A stretch of DNA of 64,000 nt from Dactylis glomerata (GCA_007115705.1 QXEO01002087.1:62001-126000); one strand, 5' to 3'. Shown: positions 21,758 through 35,217, counted from the first letter of the stretch. A program made the numbers and translations. The notes: generated by a model from the letters alone, not told the origin.

Positions 21758-24700
21758 TCACTCGGCGGGTGTTGCCACCACCGGCGACGACAACACGGTG
21801 GACGAGCTGGACAGTGACTCGTGGACGACGGTGCTGGTGGAGAAGAAGATCGGTTCGCTGTTCAGCCGCAGCATCACGGCCCCAAGCACCTCCGTCAGCA
21901 GCTTCTTGAACTCTGCTTCGTCTACCTCCTTTCCATCGTTGGCATTCGCCATCTTGAGCGCCTCATCCACTACGGCGTCCACCTGATCGAGTCAGGTTCA
22001 AAACCATCAAATGGAGATCAGTTCCGATCACATCACGGCCTCATCACCCTGGAAATCCCGTGCCAGCTAAAGCAGAAGTATCAGTACCTGGTCGACAGCA
22101 CCATGAAGTGGTAAGCTTGCTGCATCAGCCATCTTATCGAGTGCGACTCTCAGGTGTTCCTTGGACGCTTTCTTCTCGTGCTCTGTCGGCACGTCTCTCC
22201 ACACAGAATCCAACAGCTAGCACACACACCATCATACACCATCAGAGCTGCCATCCACCACAACTCTGTAAAATATATCCAACAATCAACGAATCCCGGT
22301 TTGATCATGTACCTTGTCAAGTTCGAACTTGTTTGCCAGTAACCTTCGAACACCACTCCCATCGAAGGTGTTCTCAGTGTGCGCGACGATCACAGGCTGC
22401 TCCTGAAGCCGTTCCACGACATCTCCTAGGAGCTTCTTGAGCTGCTCGAAGAACACGTCCCTGGACGCTGGATTCTCAAGCTGGTCGGCGGAGAGTCGCT
22501 GCAGCGCCGGTTCCACGACGTTGTCCACAATCTACCAGTATCACACAAATCTTGCTTTTATGTTCAGAGTTCAGACATCTGACAAAGATAAACACAGTGG
22601 GAGTATTCATTCATTCACTTACCCAAGGGTCAGCAGCTGGGGGCATTCCATGGTCAACACGGAGCTGCTGAACAGAAGCTAGCAGGCATTGCCGAAGAGA
22701 GGCACCTTCAGAGCCAACCTGTGAGAAGATGGCAGCAACTACCGGTTCATATCTGGGGCCGGACACGAAGTCCCTCAGGTCCTCACCGTCGATACGAAGT
22801 ATCACGATGGGGTCCTTCTTGAGCCCGGCCGCCATGCCAAGGAGAATGTCGGACAGGACCTCCTGGAACTCTGCCCTACTCACACCCTCTTGGTTGCCAT
22901 GACCATGGGTCAGCTCGCTCATAGCCTGCACATTCAGGTTTGTGCTATGTGTAAGAGATGAGAAATATGACATTCAGTTACTGCAGTAGATAATACCCAG
23001 CCAGTAGTCTGTGAGTAAACCCAATAGAGCAAACAACTAAGCCAGTCCCATATGTTGTTCGTAACCAGTGGAGACATTAAACGTTCTGAAACAAAGAACA
23101 CTTTCTACGAAGAGTTCTGCTCCAGTCTTACAAGGTCTCCATTGCTGATTCTGTCTGAAGTTGATCTTGGCAACTGAGATTCTTTTTTGGATATTGAGGA
23201 AGTGAGATTACGGGAGTTCCTGTCTATCTGTCTTAGAACAAAAACAATAAAAAATTGTTTAGAAAAAAAATATGGTTTACGAAAATCAAAATCAGGGCAG
23301 TCTGCTGTCTGCATCGATGTTCCCTTCTATCTGTCTGAAGTTGGACTTGGCAACTAACTGAGATTATGTCAATTCAGACACAAGTGGTCTTGAGCTGGAC
23401 AGTGCATTGCTCTAACTCACGGGCACAGCGATATCGCTAACCACCACCGCCCATCGGCTGTGATATGATCATTCTTGCATACATCAGATAGATTGGCAGG
23501 CTTCTGTTTCAAAAGATATTGACGGTATTATCTTAAATGATCGAGGATGATATAAAGGTTTGGAGTGACGTCTTAGGTTGTGCTTAGAACCTCCAATGGC
23601 GTGCTTGAACTCAGGTTGAGGGCATCTCGACACGGACTTGTGGGCGAACCTGAATCCTGCATTGCCTTACAAAAAATCTGCACTGGCTAACATCGGATGG
23701 TGAAAAGGACACCGACTACTAACATAGTACCATCATCCTCCATCTCCTAAATGCTAATGCTGCCAGCCAGTAGCCACAGTCTATCTCTCCTCGTTTTGAT
23801 CCCCTGTCCACTAAGCCATGGCACACATAGTATGTTCCTGTCATCGTTCTATATTCTTATCATCTTATGCGATAACAGGCCACCGCCTTTCGGTTTACTC
23901 TGATAAACATCCTTGCAAGAGTTCATGTACACATCCCATAAATAGCTTGCAAGAATTTATGCAATTATTTGTATTGAGAACATATTGGAAGTGACAGCTC
24001 AACTAGTTAGCTGCAAGAGCTGGTGTGAAATCCGTGCAATGGGATAAGCATATTAGGCGCTCAAAAGAAAAGGAAATACCAAGGAGCCAGCAATTTCTTG
24101 GAACGAAGTGCACTTAAGTAAGAGTCAAGGTTGGGGTTGTACAACCACGCCTACTAGACTGAGTTAGGCCTAGTTCCTCAAGGAGTAGGCAAAAGCCACA
24201 CATATTAAGAAATGTTTATGCAATATACTACATGCATATGTTTGTAATTCGTTTAATTTCAAACTAATTAAGGAGCATGCATGTGTAAATCCTTACACAC
24301 CGGCAGCACCACAAAGTAAACACAACCATATTACTAACTGTGCTACTTGATTGATAAGTACGATGCTAAGGTTATAAGCATAACCTACTGACCATCAAGC
24401 TTAAAATTCATTAGTAAGTAAGCATACTTTGGCCCATGAGGTACCAGTTCATGTCTGGCACCTGGCAAAGACTAGCGCTGATGATCAGCACCGTACTGCA
24501 TCGTGTATGTAAGTTAGCTGCAGCACGTCCGTGCGTACCTCGGAGTAGATGAGGTCGGCGTTGGGCGAGGACCCCTGCGCGGGCAGCCCGAGCGCGGCGC
24601 CGATGTCGGCCACGGCGGGCTCCAGCTCCCGCGCGGAGAGCCTGCCGTCCCCGTCGGCGTCGAGCTGCGCGAACTTGGTGTCGGCGAACATGCCGAACGC

Positions 24701-24823
24701 CTCCGTGTCCGCCACCAGCTCCCGTATCCCCGTCCCGTCCACCACCACCTCCTTCTCCCCGTCGCCACCACCGCCACGCCCGCCCTTCTTCGTCTTCCTC
24801 CACCCGAACCAGCTCCTCTCCAT
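21758..24823 (-). CDS. EF-hand calcium-binding protein with three diverged repeat units
   Basis: Five exons on minus join in frame with GT-AG introns: 24823-24539, 22925-22623, 22531-22313, 22216-22088 and 21982-21758, giving 386 residues. The start MERSWFGWRKTKKGG is the first suitable ATG. Residues 55-66 form a canonical EF-hand loop (DADGDGRLSARE), with Asp/Glu at positions 1, 3, 5 and 12, so one Ca2+ site is expected. Three C-terminal helix pairs repeat the pattern EFxxxLxxxL...L...P(I/V): EFQEVLSDILLG (about 114-141), VFFEQLKKLLGD (222-256) and EFKKLLTEVLGA (336-362). Only the first unit keeps a full loop. It belongs to a plant EF-hand family of unknown role, probably cytosolic. Intron 1 is 1.6 kb and contains a short direct repeat. 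Confidence 0.88.
23151..23366. repeat. short direct repeat in intron 1 of the EF-hand gene
   Basis: The motif tctgtctgaagttg(a/g) followed by cttggcaact and gagatt occurs at about 23151 and again at about 23329, ~180 bp apart. The second copy has a 4-bp insertion. No function is inferred. Confidence 0.7.
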
Positions 24824-24849
24824 TGCCCCCCGCCGGCCTCCGAGTATAT

Positions 24850-26640
24850 ATATAGCAGTAGCACGCACTGACGTGTAAGGAATCGAGGAAAAGTTCGCAC
24901 CGCGGCGCCGCGGCCTCCTTTCCCACTCGGATATACAGGACCAGGAACTATGCTCTCGATCGCTTTGCGTCTTGGCGTTGGGTTCTTCTGGTCGCGCGCG
25001 GTGAGGGTTGTGCGGGAAGACGAGATAGCGTCTAGATAGCGAGCGTGCACGGGGGACGGCGGCAGCCACTTGTCCGATCTCCCGCATTTCTCGTGACGGC
25101 CAACCATTCGTGATCACGGCGCGCGCGACGGCAACACACAGTGGGATCGATTCACATTGCTGTCACGCACGCTCTTTCACCTGATTGTTTTAGATGTGAA
25201 AGCGTCGGGCTTGTTCATCACGTCATTTGTTTAATTTTTCCAAGCTAGATAGATTGATGGATAGGAGGATCGGCCGATTGACCTGCTTGTTTGTTTTGAG
25301 CGCTGGCTGTGGCTGGCTCCTTCTCCGGTGGGAGAAGGCATATTTCATATCATATCATGGTCGGCGCGTGTCTCGATCGATGGTGGTGGCCGGGCATGAT
25401 GGCCAAAAGCGACGGCGACCCGCCGTGTCGGTCTGTGGCTGTGCACAGCTGCAAAGCAGACAGATTTCTTTCTTGGACGGGATAATGAAGTTTTTGACAA
25501 AAGACAAGGTCTATATTGCTAGGGCTCGCTAAAACGAAAGAGATATCAAAGAAAAGGTTCCTCCCATGACCTTTCCTCCTGCTAGCTAGCTTTAGCAGTT
25601 GACATCTGCCCGGTCGACCGAGCTCATTTAGCTTCTAAGCAAGGGCCAAGAAAATACTGGCCGAACCTAGCTAGCTAGCCTCGTTTACGCACATGTTTGA
25701 TCGAGGAAATTTCTGCATCAAGCAACTCGTAGCTGTATCCGCAGAGGAGCTAGCTATGTACGGATCAGTACCAACATCAGCATAAATACATGGTTGGGGA
25801 GGCTTCATGCCTTTCTGAAAATACCGATGTGTCTGATCAATGCTACTACATCGATCAGTCACCAGGCGTCATAAACGCTTTGCTGGATTCAGGAAGACAC
25901 CCAATTATGTTGCTAAAGCCTCGCTCGTCTTCGCCACTTTCAGGTTTTTCCACAAGCGATGTGACCAATCGATCACAACGTGTCAGCGTTGTGAGGGCAT
26001 ACATCCATGGTTCGTTTTGCTTGACACAGAAGCATCCTTAAGTGGTGTTGTTGTTGCCTACATTGAACTTTACTTCTGCTGCTTTAGTTACTTGCTTTTT
26101 GTATGCCTGTTCTACAGTTATAGCACTGCGGCAAGCCACCGGCCTATCAGTATCAGGTTTGGAGCACATCACATGGATAATTTCCTAATTTCTGGACAAG
26201 AGCAATGCAAATTCAACTGTACTGTTTGGAGCACATCACATGGATAAATTCCTTTTGAGTAGCCATTTCCAGCATTATAACTTCTAATGTTTACATACAA
26301 CGGGAAATCATTTGCCCGTAGGAGAATGTGAACCATGCAGTTGCAGACTAAAACTGCAGCCACCGCCTACCTAGTCAAGTAGTCAGTAACACAGAATAGG
26401 CATGACTCATGGGATGTCTCAGGAATCAAAGATAGATGCGTGGATAGCACATGCCAACAATCTGTATATACATATGCCAGTGATATTTACAACTTCCAAG
26501 CACAGAAACGGGCTAGCAGGAACAAGAAGAAACGAACAGAAAATATGACAACTCTAAAACAGAACGATCAATTGACCAACACCAAATAACGTGACATTCT
26601 AAGGCTCGAGAAAAAAAGCAACACAATGAGCAAGGAAAGA
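24850..26640. other. intergenic region between EF-hand and HVA22-like genes
   Basis: No gene supported. The first part (to about 25150) is the GC-rich upstream region of the EF-hand gene. A TATA-like run near 24843-24852 is only ~20 bp from the ATG, so the true promoter is probably further up. A 28-bp near-perfect direct repeat (tttggagcacatcacatgg) occurs near 26158 and 26225. The remainder, to 26640, lies downstream of the HVA22-like gene. Confidence 0.5.
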
Positions 26641-26657
26641 ATGCTTGGCGTCTAATT

Positions 26658-29600
26658 TCAGGCAGAAGCCTCAACGGCAGCGCGCCTCCTTAGCTTGGCA
26701 CGTGTCACGCGGATGGTCTCCTCCATTACAGTCTCCTCCTCTAACGAAGGTTCAAGCTCTTCGACGCCCTCTACAGCGTCATCAGCCTCATCGACAACCA
26801 TGTCGTCCACTCCTTCAGCTTCAGGGAGTGGCTGAACCCTAGGTTCAGCCTTTGGTACATCTGCTTCAGCAGCTGGAGCCGGCACTAGCTCCGCAGCGGG
26901 TTTCGCCTCAATTTTCTTTGTGTTCTCATCAGGTTTTGTTGCAGCTACAGCTGCGGCAGGTTTCGTGGATGCCACTGGACCAGCTTTTGCAGATGTTTGA
27001 CGCTTGATCTTAGGGGAAAGAGGCTTGGTCTCCTGGGATTGCTGTGCCATCGCCGCTTGTCGAGCAGCAATAGATGCTGCTCTTCGCATAACAGGTGGTC
27101 CTTGTTTTTGTGGTTGCTGCTGCTGCTGTACCTGAGCTTGTGGTTGCTGTTGCTGCTGTTGTACCTGAGCCTGTGGTTCCTAAAGGAAATAAAAAATCTC
27201 AATATAACTGCTATTGAAAAATCAATAGAAAGCACAAATATATATATCATGTGGATCATGAATTAGTTAATGCAACTTGAAGAAGGGATCAAGTGCATAT
27301 TCAATAACTAGTAACTGAGAAGCCCCTGTAGAAACAACTAAACCAGCCCAGATTCCAAAACCACATCTTCTGCTAACAACTATCCGTCATGCCACAGAGC
27401 AAATCTTCTTGATTTCTTGTACATTAATTTGTAGAATATACTAACATTAGTAAATTACTTCCTGAGTTTAAAATTAGTACACGGTATCATCCAGGATTGA
27501 AATACTAATCAAGCCTTGACTAGGCTCCATTTGGCATTACGGTAGATTCTGATACATTTGTTTGAGCCACTTTTTACATATTTAGGTGTTTCTCTTTTTT
27601 TCCAAATAATTTTGATACAGATATGTTACTGATAAGTGAAAAATGCATAATATAATTGGTCGTATATCTGGTGCTCAAGACAAACTGTACAAGCGAAGGT
27701 ACAGTTTCTAGTGTTCAGTAATAATTCCATTTGAGATTCTCATGTGAATCAGGTCTTTTCTCAGCCCACGGTAACAAAATTATGCAACACTTAGTATCCA
27801 AATGACAAAGGCTTCACAAATTTATGGTGCGTCTCATAGGGAGCTCATATGCTATCAGCTATCAAGCATATGATAAGATTTGTTTTGCGTATGTTACATG
27901 GGTAAAACTGTAGTTCAGTGCAAAATTTACGCATCAGACGGTAGCCACCATACATATACTACGCTCAGCTCACTTGGCCCATGAGCATTGTAATCAGCAT
28001 ACTTAAACTCAAGAGAATTATGCTCCTGCACCTTTTACAGCATTCTAGAATACAGATCAGCAACAGTTTGGCTCACAGATGTTGATTCAAAAGACACATG
28101 TGCTATATGTAGTTGTAGAAAGTTAAGTGGTCCTGAAGTCCTGACTCCTGAACTATTCACTAATATTAGCTGTAACCTTAGATGAAATTGTGGTGCTAAA
28201 ATACTTGCCTTGTCTTTGTGTTATCATGGAACAGAGATAATATACCTCACTAATATTAGCTGTCAACTTAGATATCAACATATAACATGATGAACAGCAT
28301 ATATTTATCATACAATGGACAAAACATAAAATGAGAAGGCACATAAAGTCAGGAAGAGGTTTTGAGATGGTGATATCGTCAAACAATTTAGCCCAAAGAC
28401 TATGTGTACCAACTACCAACAAGGAGGCAGGAACTTCAGGGCTATATGCTTGCATATATATAAACTGGGCATGAGCTCAAAATTCATGCAATAGATGTTC
28501 AGTGATCATAAGCATCGGTGTTTCATACTGCTTCGAAGTTAGAGATGTGGATTTAGGTAAAACATGTTATTTTTATATTTCTTCTTTTGATGGCAAAAGC
28601 ACTCAAAGCAGATTTTTTAGCATAGATAATAACGAATAAGCTAGTAAATTATTGATTACATCTCTAAAAATAAATCCACATATGCTTACAGAGTCCACAA
28701 ATGAGAACTTCAAACAATGTCATATGGGTGGGGATACTAAAGGCATCATGCAAAAAATATAACTAACGAGTTTGCTTTAGAAATACAACAGAAACTAGAG
28801 CTTCCGTAACTGCATAAGCATGGTGGCATTGAACATTGCCAGGTGAAAAACATCAATTGGTTCAATAATAAATAGCTTTGTCTGAAAGAAATGTAATACA
28901 GTATCTACAATTCGCACCTGAGAACGTTGTTGCTTTGTTTTCTGAGATGGTGACTGTGAAGCAACATACTTCAAAACATCAAAGAAGGTACTCTGCCCTA
29001 CAGAAGCAGCCTTCTGGAAATAAACGACAACTACATCACTGGCCCGAGCTCTCAATTCAAGCAAATTACGGTCAATTTCATTCTCATGCTGCGAAATATA
29101 TGGCTTAAAGAAAGTTCCATAAATGTAGGTAGTGCCCTGCAACGAAAGCACGAATAGGTCAAATGTTCAGAGTAATCTGTAGAATAAAAGCTGCAAGGGA
29201 CAAATCGAGTACCTTTGTCCTAGGGTACCACAAGTATATAAAGAACAGCAGCTTTGCCTCTGAGTAAAATGGTAGCCTTCAACATGAGCACATGCATAGT
29301 ACAACTAATGTTAGGGACTGTTCAAAGAACTCAACTGATGAAAGAATGCAACCACTGGTAGTCTTACCATGATATTGTCAAATCTCCAAACCTCTCCAAA
29401 ACCGTCATAAGAGCAACTAAAATCCTAGACATAAGAAACAGATCAAAATTTGCAAGATTATTTCCCCTGGCTATTGTTGTGAACTTCTAATGGTATAACT
29501 GAAGAAACCCCCTTACCAGTATTGACACCAAAATATGAGCTGCTCGATCTCAGGTTTGTTCAGTTCAACAGTCTTGTAGCACTCATATGCAGGATAGGCA

Positions 29601-30517
29601 TAGCCAAAAACCAACCTACATGTAAGTTGTGGTATATCAGAACCCGAACAATAAACGAAATGTCAGCGTATATTCTACTCAACGCTATAAACAGCATATC
29701 CTTGTTTTTACTATCAAGTTCAGTACCACGTGATTTGATATACAATAAAATCATTATTTTATCTATGCTTTGTTGCGCTCTACGATAATCCACAACAAGT
29801 AGCAGTTAACCATTTTGAACATGCACTGAAATTTAGCATCTCGGCATCCTGTAATGGACAAATCTTTCAAGGCACTTAGAAGAAAGAGCTGGTCAAACAA
29901 GGCCTAATACGGTGGCAGATCTGGAAAAAAGGTGTGGGAGGACAGTAATGTCGGCTATATTTGTTGTTCGAATGAAGCTTGAAAAGTGAGTTTGACATCA
30001 ACTGGTAGGAAACAAAATTAAATCAATTTGTGAAAAATCCATTATCCAATCCTAAGCATTTCTATAAATGAACTAGCAGACAAGAATCTTAAGAAAGGAT
30101 CAATGTGCATAAGAACAAACGACGAGAACATTTGACCGTTGTGCAATGCATTGAAAATTACTCCTCCCATGCTCCTCGACCTCGAGAGCAATAAACATGT
30201 TGTATACATTTTTGAATGCGTCGGGCCCTTATTTCACGCCGGGGGAGAAGGTTGACATATCGACACAAAGGAAGGAATCTTCCGATTTGTTTTTTCGAAA
30301 AAATTACAGTATTATTACGGATAAATGAAATCATCAAAACACGGTAAGCCCTCCTTACGAATGGACACCCGTGCATCTGATTTCAAAAAACGTTAAGAAA
30401 ACTGCACACCCATGCCATTCCAAACTGAAAATGCGAAATCTGTAGGACCGCATTTGAAAGATTCAGCGGAGGGGGAGGCGCTTACAGGAGGATCCTGGAG
30501 AGGAAGCCGCCCATCAT
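26658..30517 (-). CDS. HVA22-like (TB2/DP1/REEP family) ER membrane-shaping protein
   Basis: Six exons on minus keep frame with GT-AG introns: 30517-30486, 29615-29517, 29424-29368, 29276-29213, 29136-28918 and 27179-26658, giving 330 residues. The N-terminus MMGGFLSRILLLVFGYAYPA, then ECYKTVELNKPEIEQLIFW and YLWYPRTKGTTYIYGTFF, is the TB2/DP1/HVA22 domain (about residues 5-110), with hydrophobic hairpins that insert in the ER membrane. Relatives (barley HVA22, yeast Yop1, animal REEPs) curve tubular ER; plant members are often ABA- or stress-induced. After residue 157 comes a tail with two PQAQVQQQQ units, then Lys/Pro/Ala- and Glu-rich sequence ending RRRAAVEASA. The long tail places it with the HVA22-i/j type. 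Two adjacent ATGs open the frame. Intron 5 is 1.7 kb. Confidence 0.93.
27105..27180 (-). repeat. poly-glutamine coding repeat in the HVA22-like gene
   Basis: Two copies of a CAG/CAA-rich unit encode PQAQV followed by five or six Gln. It is the start of exon 6, and the mixed CAG/CAA codons make it only moderately slippage-prone. The unit probably arose by a ~33-bp duplication. Confidence 0.8.
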
Positions 30518-30737
30518 CTTCTTCCGGGACCGTCTGCGCGCAGCCAGATCCATAACACAAATCAGACGACATAACCAGCACCGAAAGGAAACCGCAAGAA
30601 CCGCAAAAACAAACCTGGCTGAAGAGGGATCTGGACGGAAGGCGACGGCGAACGCCCGGGTCGGGGCGAGACGGTGGAGGGTGCTCGCGCGCGCGTCTTC
30701 CCCTCCGCCAACTAGGCTCTATCCCTCTCCCGCCGCG

Positions 30738-30750
30738 GCTAAATATACCC
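30738..30750 (-). promoter_or_regulatory. putative TATA box of the HVA22-like gene
   Basis: The minus strand reads GGTATATTTAG about 225 bp upstream of the ATG, followed by a GC-rich, pyrimidine-containing leader. This fits a TATA-type plant promoter, judged by position and motif only. Confidence 0.5.
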
Positions 30751-30909
30751 ACAGCCACAATGCGGGGGAGAGCCGCCTGAGGAGAAGAGGCGAGGAGAGC
30801 ACGTCCGCCGTCGCCTCTAACCAACCCGCGACCCCCTCTCCTGTCTCTCTCTTCTTTGTTTACCAGGTTTTTTTAGTAAGCGGATCTGTACCTGAGACCA
30901 TTTCTTAAA

Positions 30910-33900
30910 CAGGTTGTTATTGTCCCCTGTCTCGCTCTCTTGGGTAATCAAGAAAATTCAACGACGTCTACTTTTATATACCCGCGTATTATACTGTTGT
31001 AGTACTACATTCTCTTGTAGAGTACCTTTCTTATCCAGCCGTTGGCATCAGCCGCCGGCCTGTGCGTAACTCTGAAACTTTCGAGGAGATAATTCAAATT
31101 CTGTACTGTATAAGAAATCAAGAAAAATAAGTGAGCTAAAACTCCCTAGTTGAGCCTGAGATAATAATTCAGTCGTTTTATTGCAAGTGTAGCTAGCATC
31201 ATGATGATGATCGAGGAACTAGCATGGATATCATATCTTAATGATTGATTGCCCCCGTTTAATCATTCATTTTCATAATTATTCACATGCTTTCCTGAAA
31301 AAACTGAAAAATCATTCAGATGCGGTTCCACCGGCACCACCATAACAATCACGGTACCAATCAAGCATTTTCTTTTCAAGTGAAGTGTTGCATGGGATCC
31401 AATCCAAGCAACACATGGAGGAGGGGGAGGAGGTGGTGGTGCTTTATTACCAGCTTTAACCTTGCACTACATCTGATCCGCAAAAGGCCGAAAAGCAGTC
31501 ACCCTAGTGCCAAAGTGGTTAAGCGAGCGGGTAAACAGAGCAGAGCGCTTTGGCCTTTGGGGGCACGGCGCAGATGGAGCAGAGATGCGGATTGACCGCC
31601 ACTGCCAGCGGTACCGTACGCCGGACAGACAGCAGGGACACAGCGGTTGTTGGCGGTCGATCCATGGATCTGCAGCGCTGCACGTACGTACTCGTACCGG
31701 GACGTGACCACCGGATCCAAACGCTCCCAAGCCGCAACGTGGGCATGGATTCCCTTTTCGCCCTGTGCGTGCACATGCATATGCGCGCTTCACGTTACCA
31801 ATCAAATCCGGCTGGGATGATCAAGCATGTAATATGGTTCACACCATACAGATTTTCTCATGTTATACGTGAGTGCCGATGCAACGCTTCAAGAACATGA
31901 CATCTGTATCGACTCCCCGGTGTGGGACACGCCAGGATAGGCGCAACGAGATAAGGCGTCGGTGTTCTTTCCTGCCGCCGGACCTGCGTGTGGACCCGAC
32001 CTTCGGTATCGACTCCCCGATGTGGGACACGCCGATGCTCCGGCCTCCTAGGCAACGCCTATTACCACTATGGATGTTCCCCTAGAATCCATGGCGGTCA
32101 CCGACTTGTCCCAGGACGAAGGTGACGATGAGTAGGTGCCGGCCGCGAATAAGATCATAGCTAGGGCTTCAACAAAGTTTTATGCATTTTTGTTTTATTT
32201 TCACTATACAAATCAGTTTTCTTTACTAAAAGAAGTGGTTGTGAGAAAAACAATATGTTTTGCCGATAGGGCTGTCTCGACCCAAACGGACATGGGGAAA
32301 AATAGGTCGAAAACGTGTCCACGGCTCGATCAAATAGATCAAAACGGACACTATCTAAAATAGATAGACTGATGGAGCTACTGGAAATGCCCTCAATCAT
32401 ACGGCACGTGAACCGATCGAGCTCTTTAGGTTGGGAGGGTGGTTGCAGCAGAATAGGGTGCACGTGAGCACATTCTGGATTTCTTTGGATGGTATCCCAT
32501 GACTGCCGTGCATGGGCTGGTCCTTTCTTGTTTTCTTCTTCCCTCACTGCTAAATCTAGCACCCTTTGGTTGCCTTGGGTTATTCCGGAAAGAATTTTTT
32601 TAGTTAGCTAAAACGAACAGCTGCAAGTAATATGAATATTGGATGAGCCGATTAATGGCAGGATACAGCGATGTATGGACTATATGCATGGCAGCATGGA
32701 TAGCACGAATCCAACGTGCAACATACTGTATTAGCCGTGGACTAGTGGTGAGCGCTGAGCAGTGACCGTCTACTATACATATTTCACTTTCTCTTCTATA
32801 AGTTGGAGAGGGACAGCGGGCCGCTCTGCGTTCTTTTCCCTCATCTGTCCGTCCCGATAGTCTCATGCTAATCATTTTAGCTTGATGGACATGGGCCTTT
32901 GGGATCGTGATAGGTAGGTGTAGGTGAGGGAACAGGTGGTTTAAGTGATACTACTCACCAACGTCATGGATGCCACTGACATCGATATGCTTCATCATCA
33001 GCAACCTAACCTAGCTACTTACTCACATATATTGATACTCATCATTGCTGCGATCTCCCCACCATGCAGATAAACGGTGGCTGGCAGCATCATGGTACAT
33101 TTACCCAGTTACCCTTCTTATCAGTTGATTAAGATTTCTTCTTGTTAATCAGCACTAGTTAGCAAACCCTGATTATGAGTTTTTAAAACTCGGATTGCTA
33201 GTTTGTATGCCTTCAAATGTACACCAGATTTCCGCTTGACGGTCACTGAATCACCCCACCGACGGGAACGCCGGCGCCGCTCTATTTTGTCGCCGCAAAC
33301 GTTATTTGATGAAATTTAATGGAATGTTAATTCATAATTGTTGTGTTGTTTGATGTGTAGACTATAGATAGCAAAGATAAGTAGTTCTACACTAGATATA
33401 TAAAAACACCGTTCGATGATGAGTCCTCTGATGACGATGGCATAATCATCGTCACGACTCTTCTGAGTTTACGTGAGCAGCAAAATGCATTTCCGTGCCA
33501 CCGGGGTTCAACAACAGTGCCCTTGAGGATTGATCCTAACCATTGCTGACGGCCTCCCACGGCGACGGCGGGGTGAGCAGGGGGGCTCCAAAGTCCCAAA
33601 GAGGCGACACCGGAGGATAGGGTTTATACATAACCTATCGTAAAACTGAATGCCCACAACCATAAAAAAAATGATATCACATGTCACCGAATCCACTACG
33701 GCTTTAACAAACTTTAATCAAGGCCAATTAGCTCCATCTAGTTAAAGAAGAAGAAGATAGAGTTTGCTAAGAAAAGAACTTAAAGAAGATACGGTGATGA
33801 TTACGTATGTATAAGGTCCTCAAGGGAGATCCACACAAAGGTGCCGCGGGAACTTTCTTTTGTATTCATGTGTAGGCAACCAAGTCGCAAAAAATAAAGT

Positions 33901-34288
33901 GTAAGCAGCCAGCTTTACTACACTGAGCATGTATGTAATTAATCAGCTTTGCGAGGGGGGCCCTCTCCAACTTAGCTTTGCTAGCTGCTTATTTCGGAAC
34001 GGATAATGTACATAAGTAGTATGCACGTGCTTTAGCTAGGAAAAAAGATGACGAGAGAGATATATATAGCTTGGCACAAGAGCAACTTCATCACTAGTCC
34101 CCAAACTACAAACCCTGAAAGCCTAATTGGGGATGGCGGCACTACTTCTTTCGTTATGGCCATTATATGCGTTTTTACATGCCCTCGATAATGGGGGCAT
34201 ATTGGTGGATGTTAGTGTTGCCGAGAGTTATTCAGTGGCATACAATGCATTTTCTCTTTATGGATGAATGCCTGGTGGTTAATTAATA
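30910..34288. other. gene-poor intergenic region with repeat debris
   Basis: No intact gene was found across 3.4 kb. At 31906-31933 and 32006-32033 a 28-bp block (gtatcgactcccc...tgtgggacacgcc) is repeated exactly 100 bp apart. It sits in GC-rich sequence with coding-like frames that I cannot assign. A GC-rich block around 33430-33620 likewise has only short frames. Six overlapping frames near 31467-31900 cover both strands and cancel each other as evidence. Confidence 0.45.
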
Positions 34289-34751
34289 CTTTCTCGGTTT
34301 AAAATATAAGATGTTTAAGGTTTATAAAACAAATGTATCTAGACATCTTTTAATGTGTGTATTCGAGTAAACCTACACACTAAAAGAGGTATTGACAAAG
34401 GTATAGATAATAGAGTCCGTCAGTTGAGTACCCCTGAGGCCCGTTAAGCTTGGCCCAATTGTATTACTAGTCGAAATACGAGTTCTTACCGTATATCGAT
34501 ATTGTAATCTGTATCGGACCCTACCCGATCCTCGAGACCTGGCCACCTATATATAGGGGCCAGGAGGGGACGGTGTAGGCCAGACTGAAAGCAAGCCAAG
34601 TTTTACACCCACGTTTACTTTCATAGCCACCTTATTCGACTGAATTTACCTTCGAGTTCATCCGACGCCCTGTCTCCCCGATCCTAAGTCCTTCATCTAG
34701 GTACATTTGCTTCACAAAGCTAAAATATCTTATATTTAAAAACGGAGGGAG
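34289..34751. mobile_element. Stowaway MITE split by an LTR-like insertion
   Basis: The outer arms, ctttctcggtttaaaatata (34289) and tatttaaaaacggagggag (to 34751), are those of the intron MITE at 19873-20030, again flanked by TA. Between them, 34393-34695, lies unrelated sequence of ~303 bp that begins TGACAAAGG and ends CCTTCA. It has a TATA-like CTATATATAGG near 34549. TG...CA ends plus a promoter suggest a short LTR (solo LTR or TRIM) that inserted in the MITE. A matching 5-bp target duplication is not evident (GGTAT and TCTAG flank it). Confidence 0.7.
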
Positions 34752-35217
34752 TATATTTCTATTCACAAAAAATAAATCGCAGAGCTCCTACCAGCCTTAT
34801 GAAAAAGAATGTTGGAACGGCTGGAGAGTAAGAAAGATATCCAAATGCTTGGTGGACTTACTAGCTTGGAAGATTTCCCAGTAAAGGAAGAACATTGGTA
34901 ATATTTCCTACTAGAATACAAATACAGTGTAAATCAAAAACTAAATTTTCAGACGCCATGTATCACTGTGTTTCCTAGCCTTAGCTAGCTGAGCTGAGTT
35001 CATGGGTAAAATCATTCCTCTAACCGACACAGTTTATAGTTCAACAGAAGTTTCTTGTAAATCCACGAATACATTCATAGCACACACTCAGGGTCTGATT
35101 TATGTAATAAAGTGGGCATACACAATAATTGGTGCCGAAAGGAGGCAATAGTAAAGTCTCATCAAATCCGGTGTACCTTCCGCAAAGGAAGCAGAAAATC
35201 ACCTGTCAGTTACCTTA

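Noticed and set aside
24411..25117. Longer N-terminal extensions (up to 98 codons) for the EF-hand gene
   Set aside because: The upstream frame has no family features and would be leader; MERSWFGW at 24823 precedes the EF-hand region at the usual distance.
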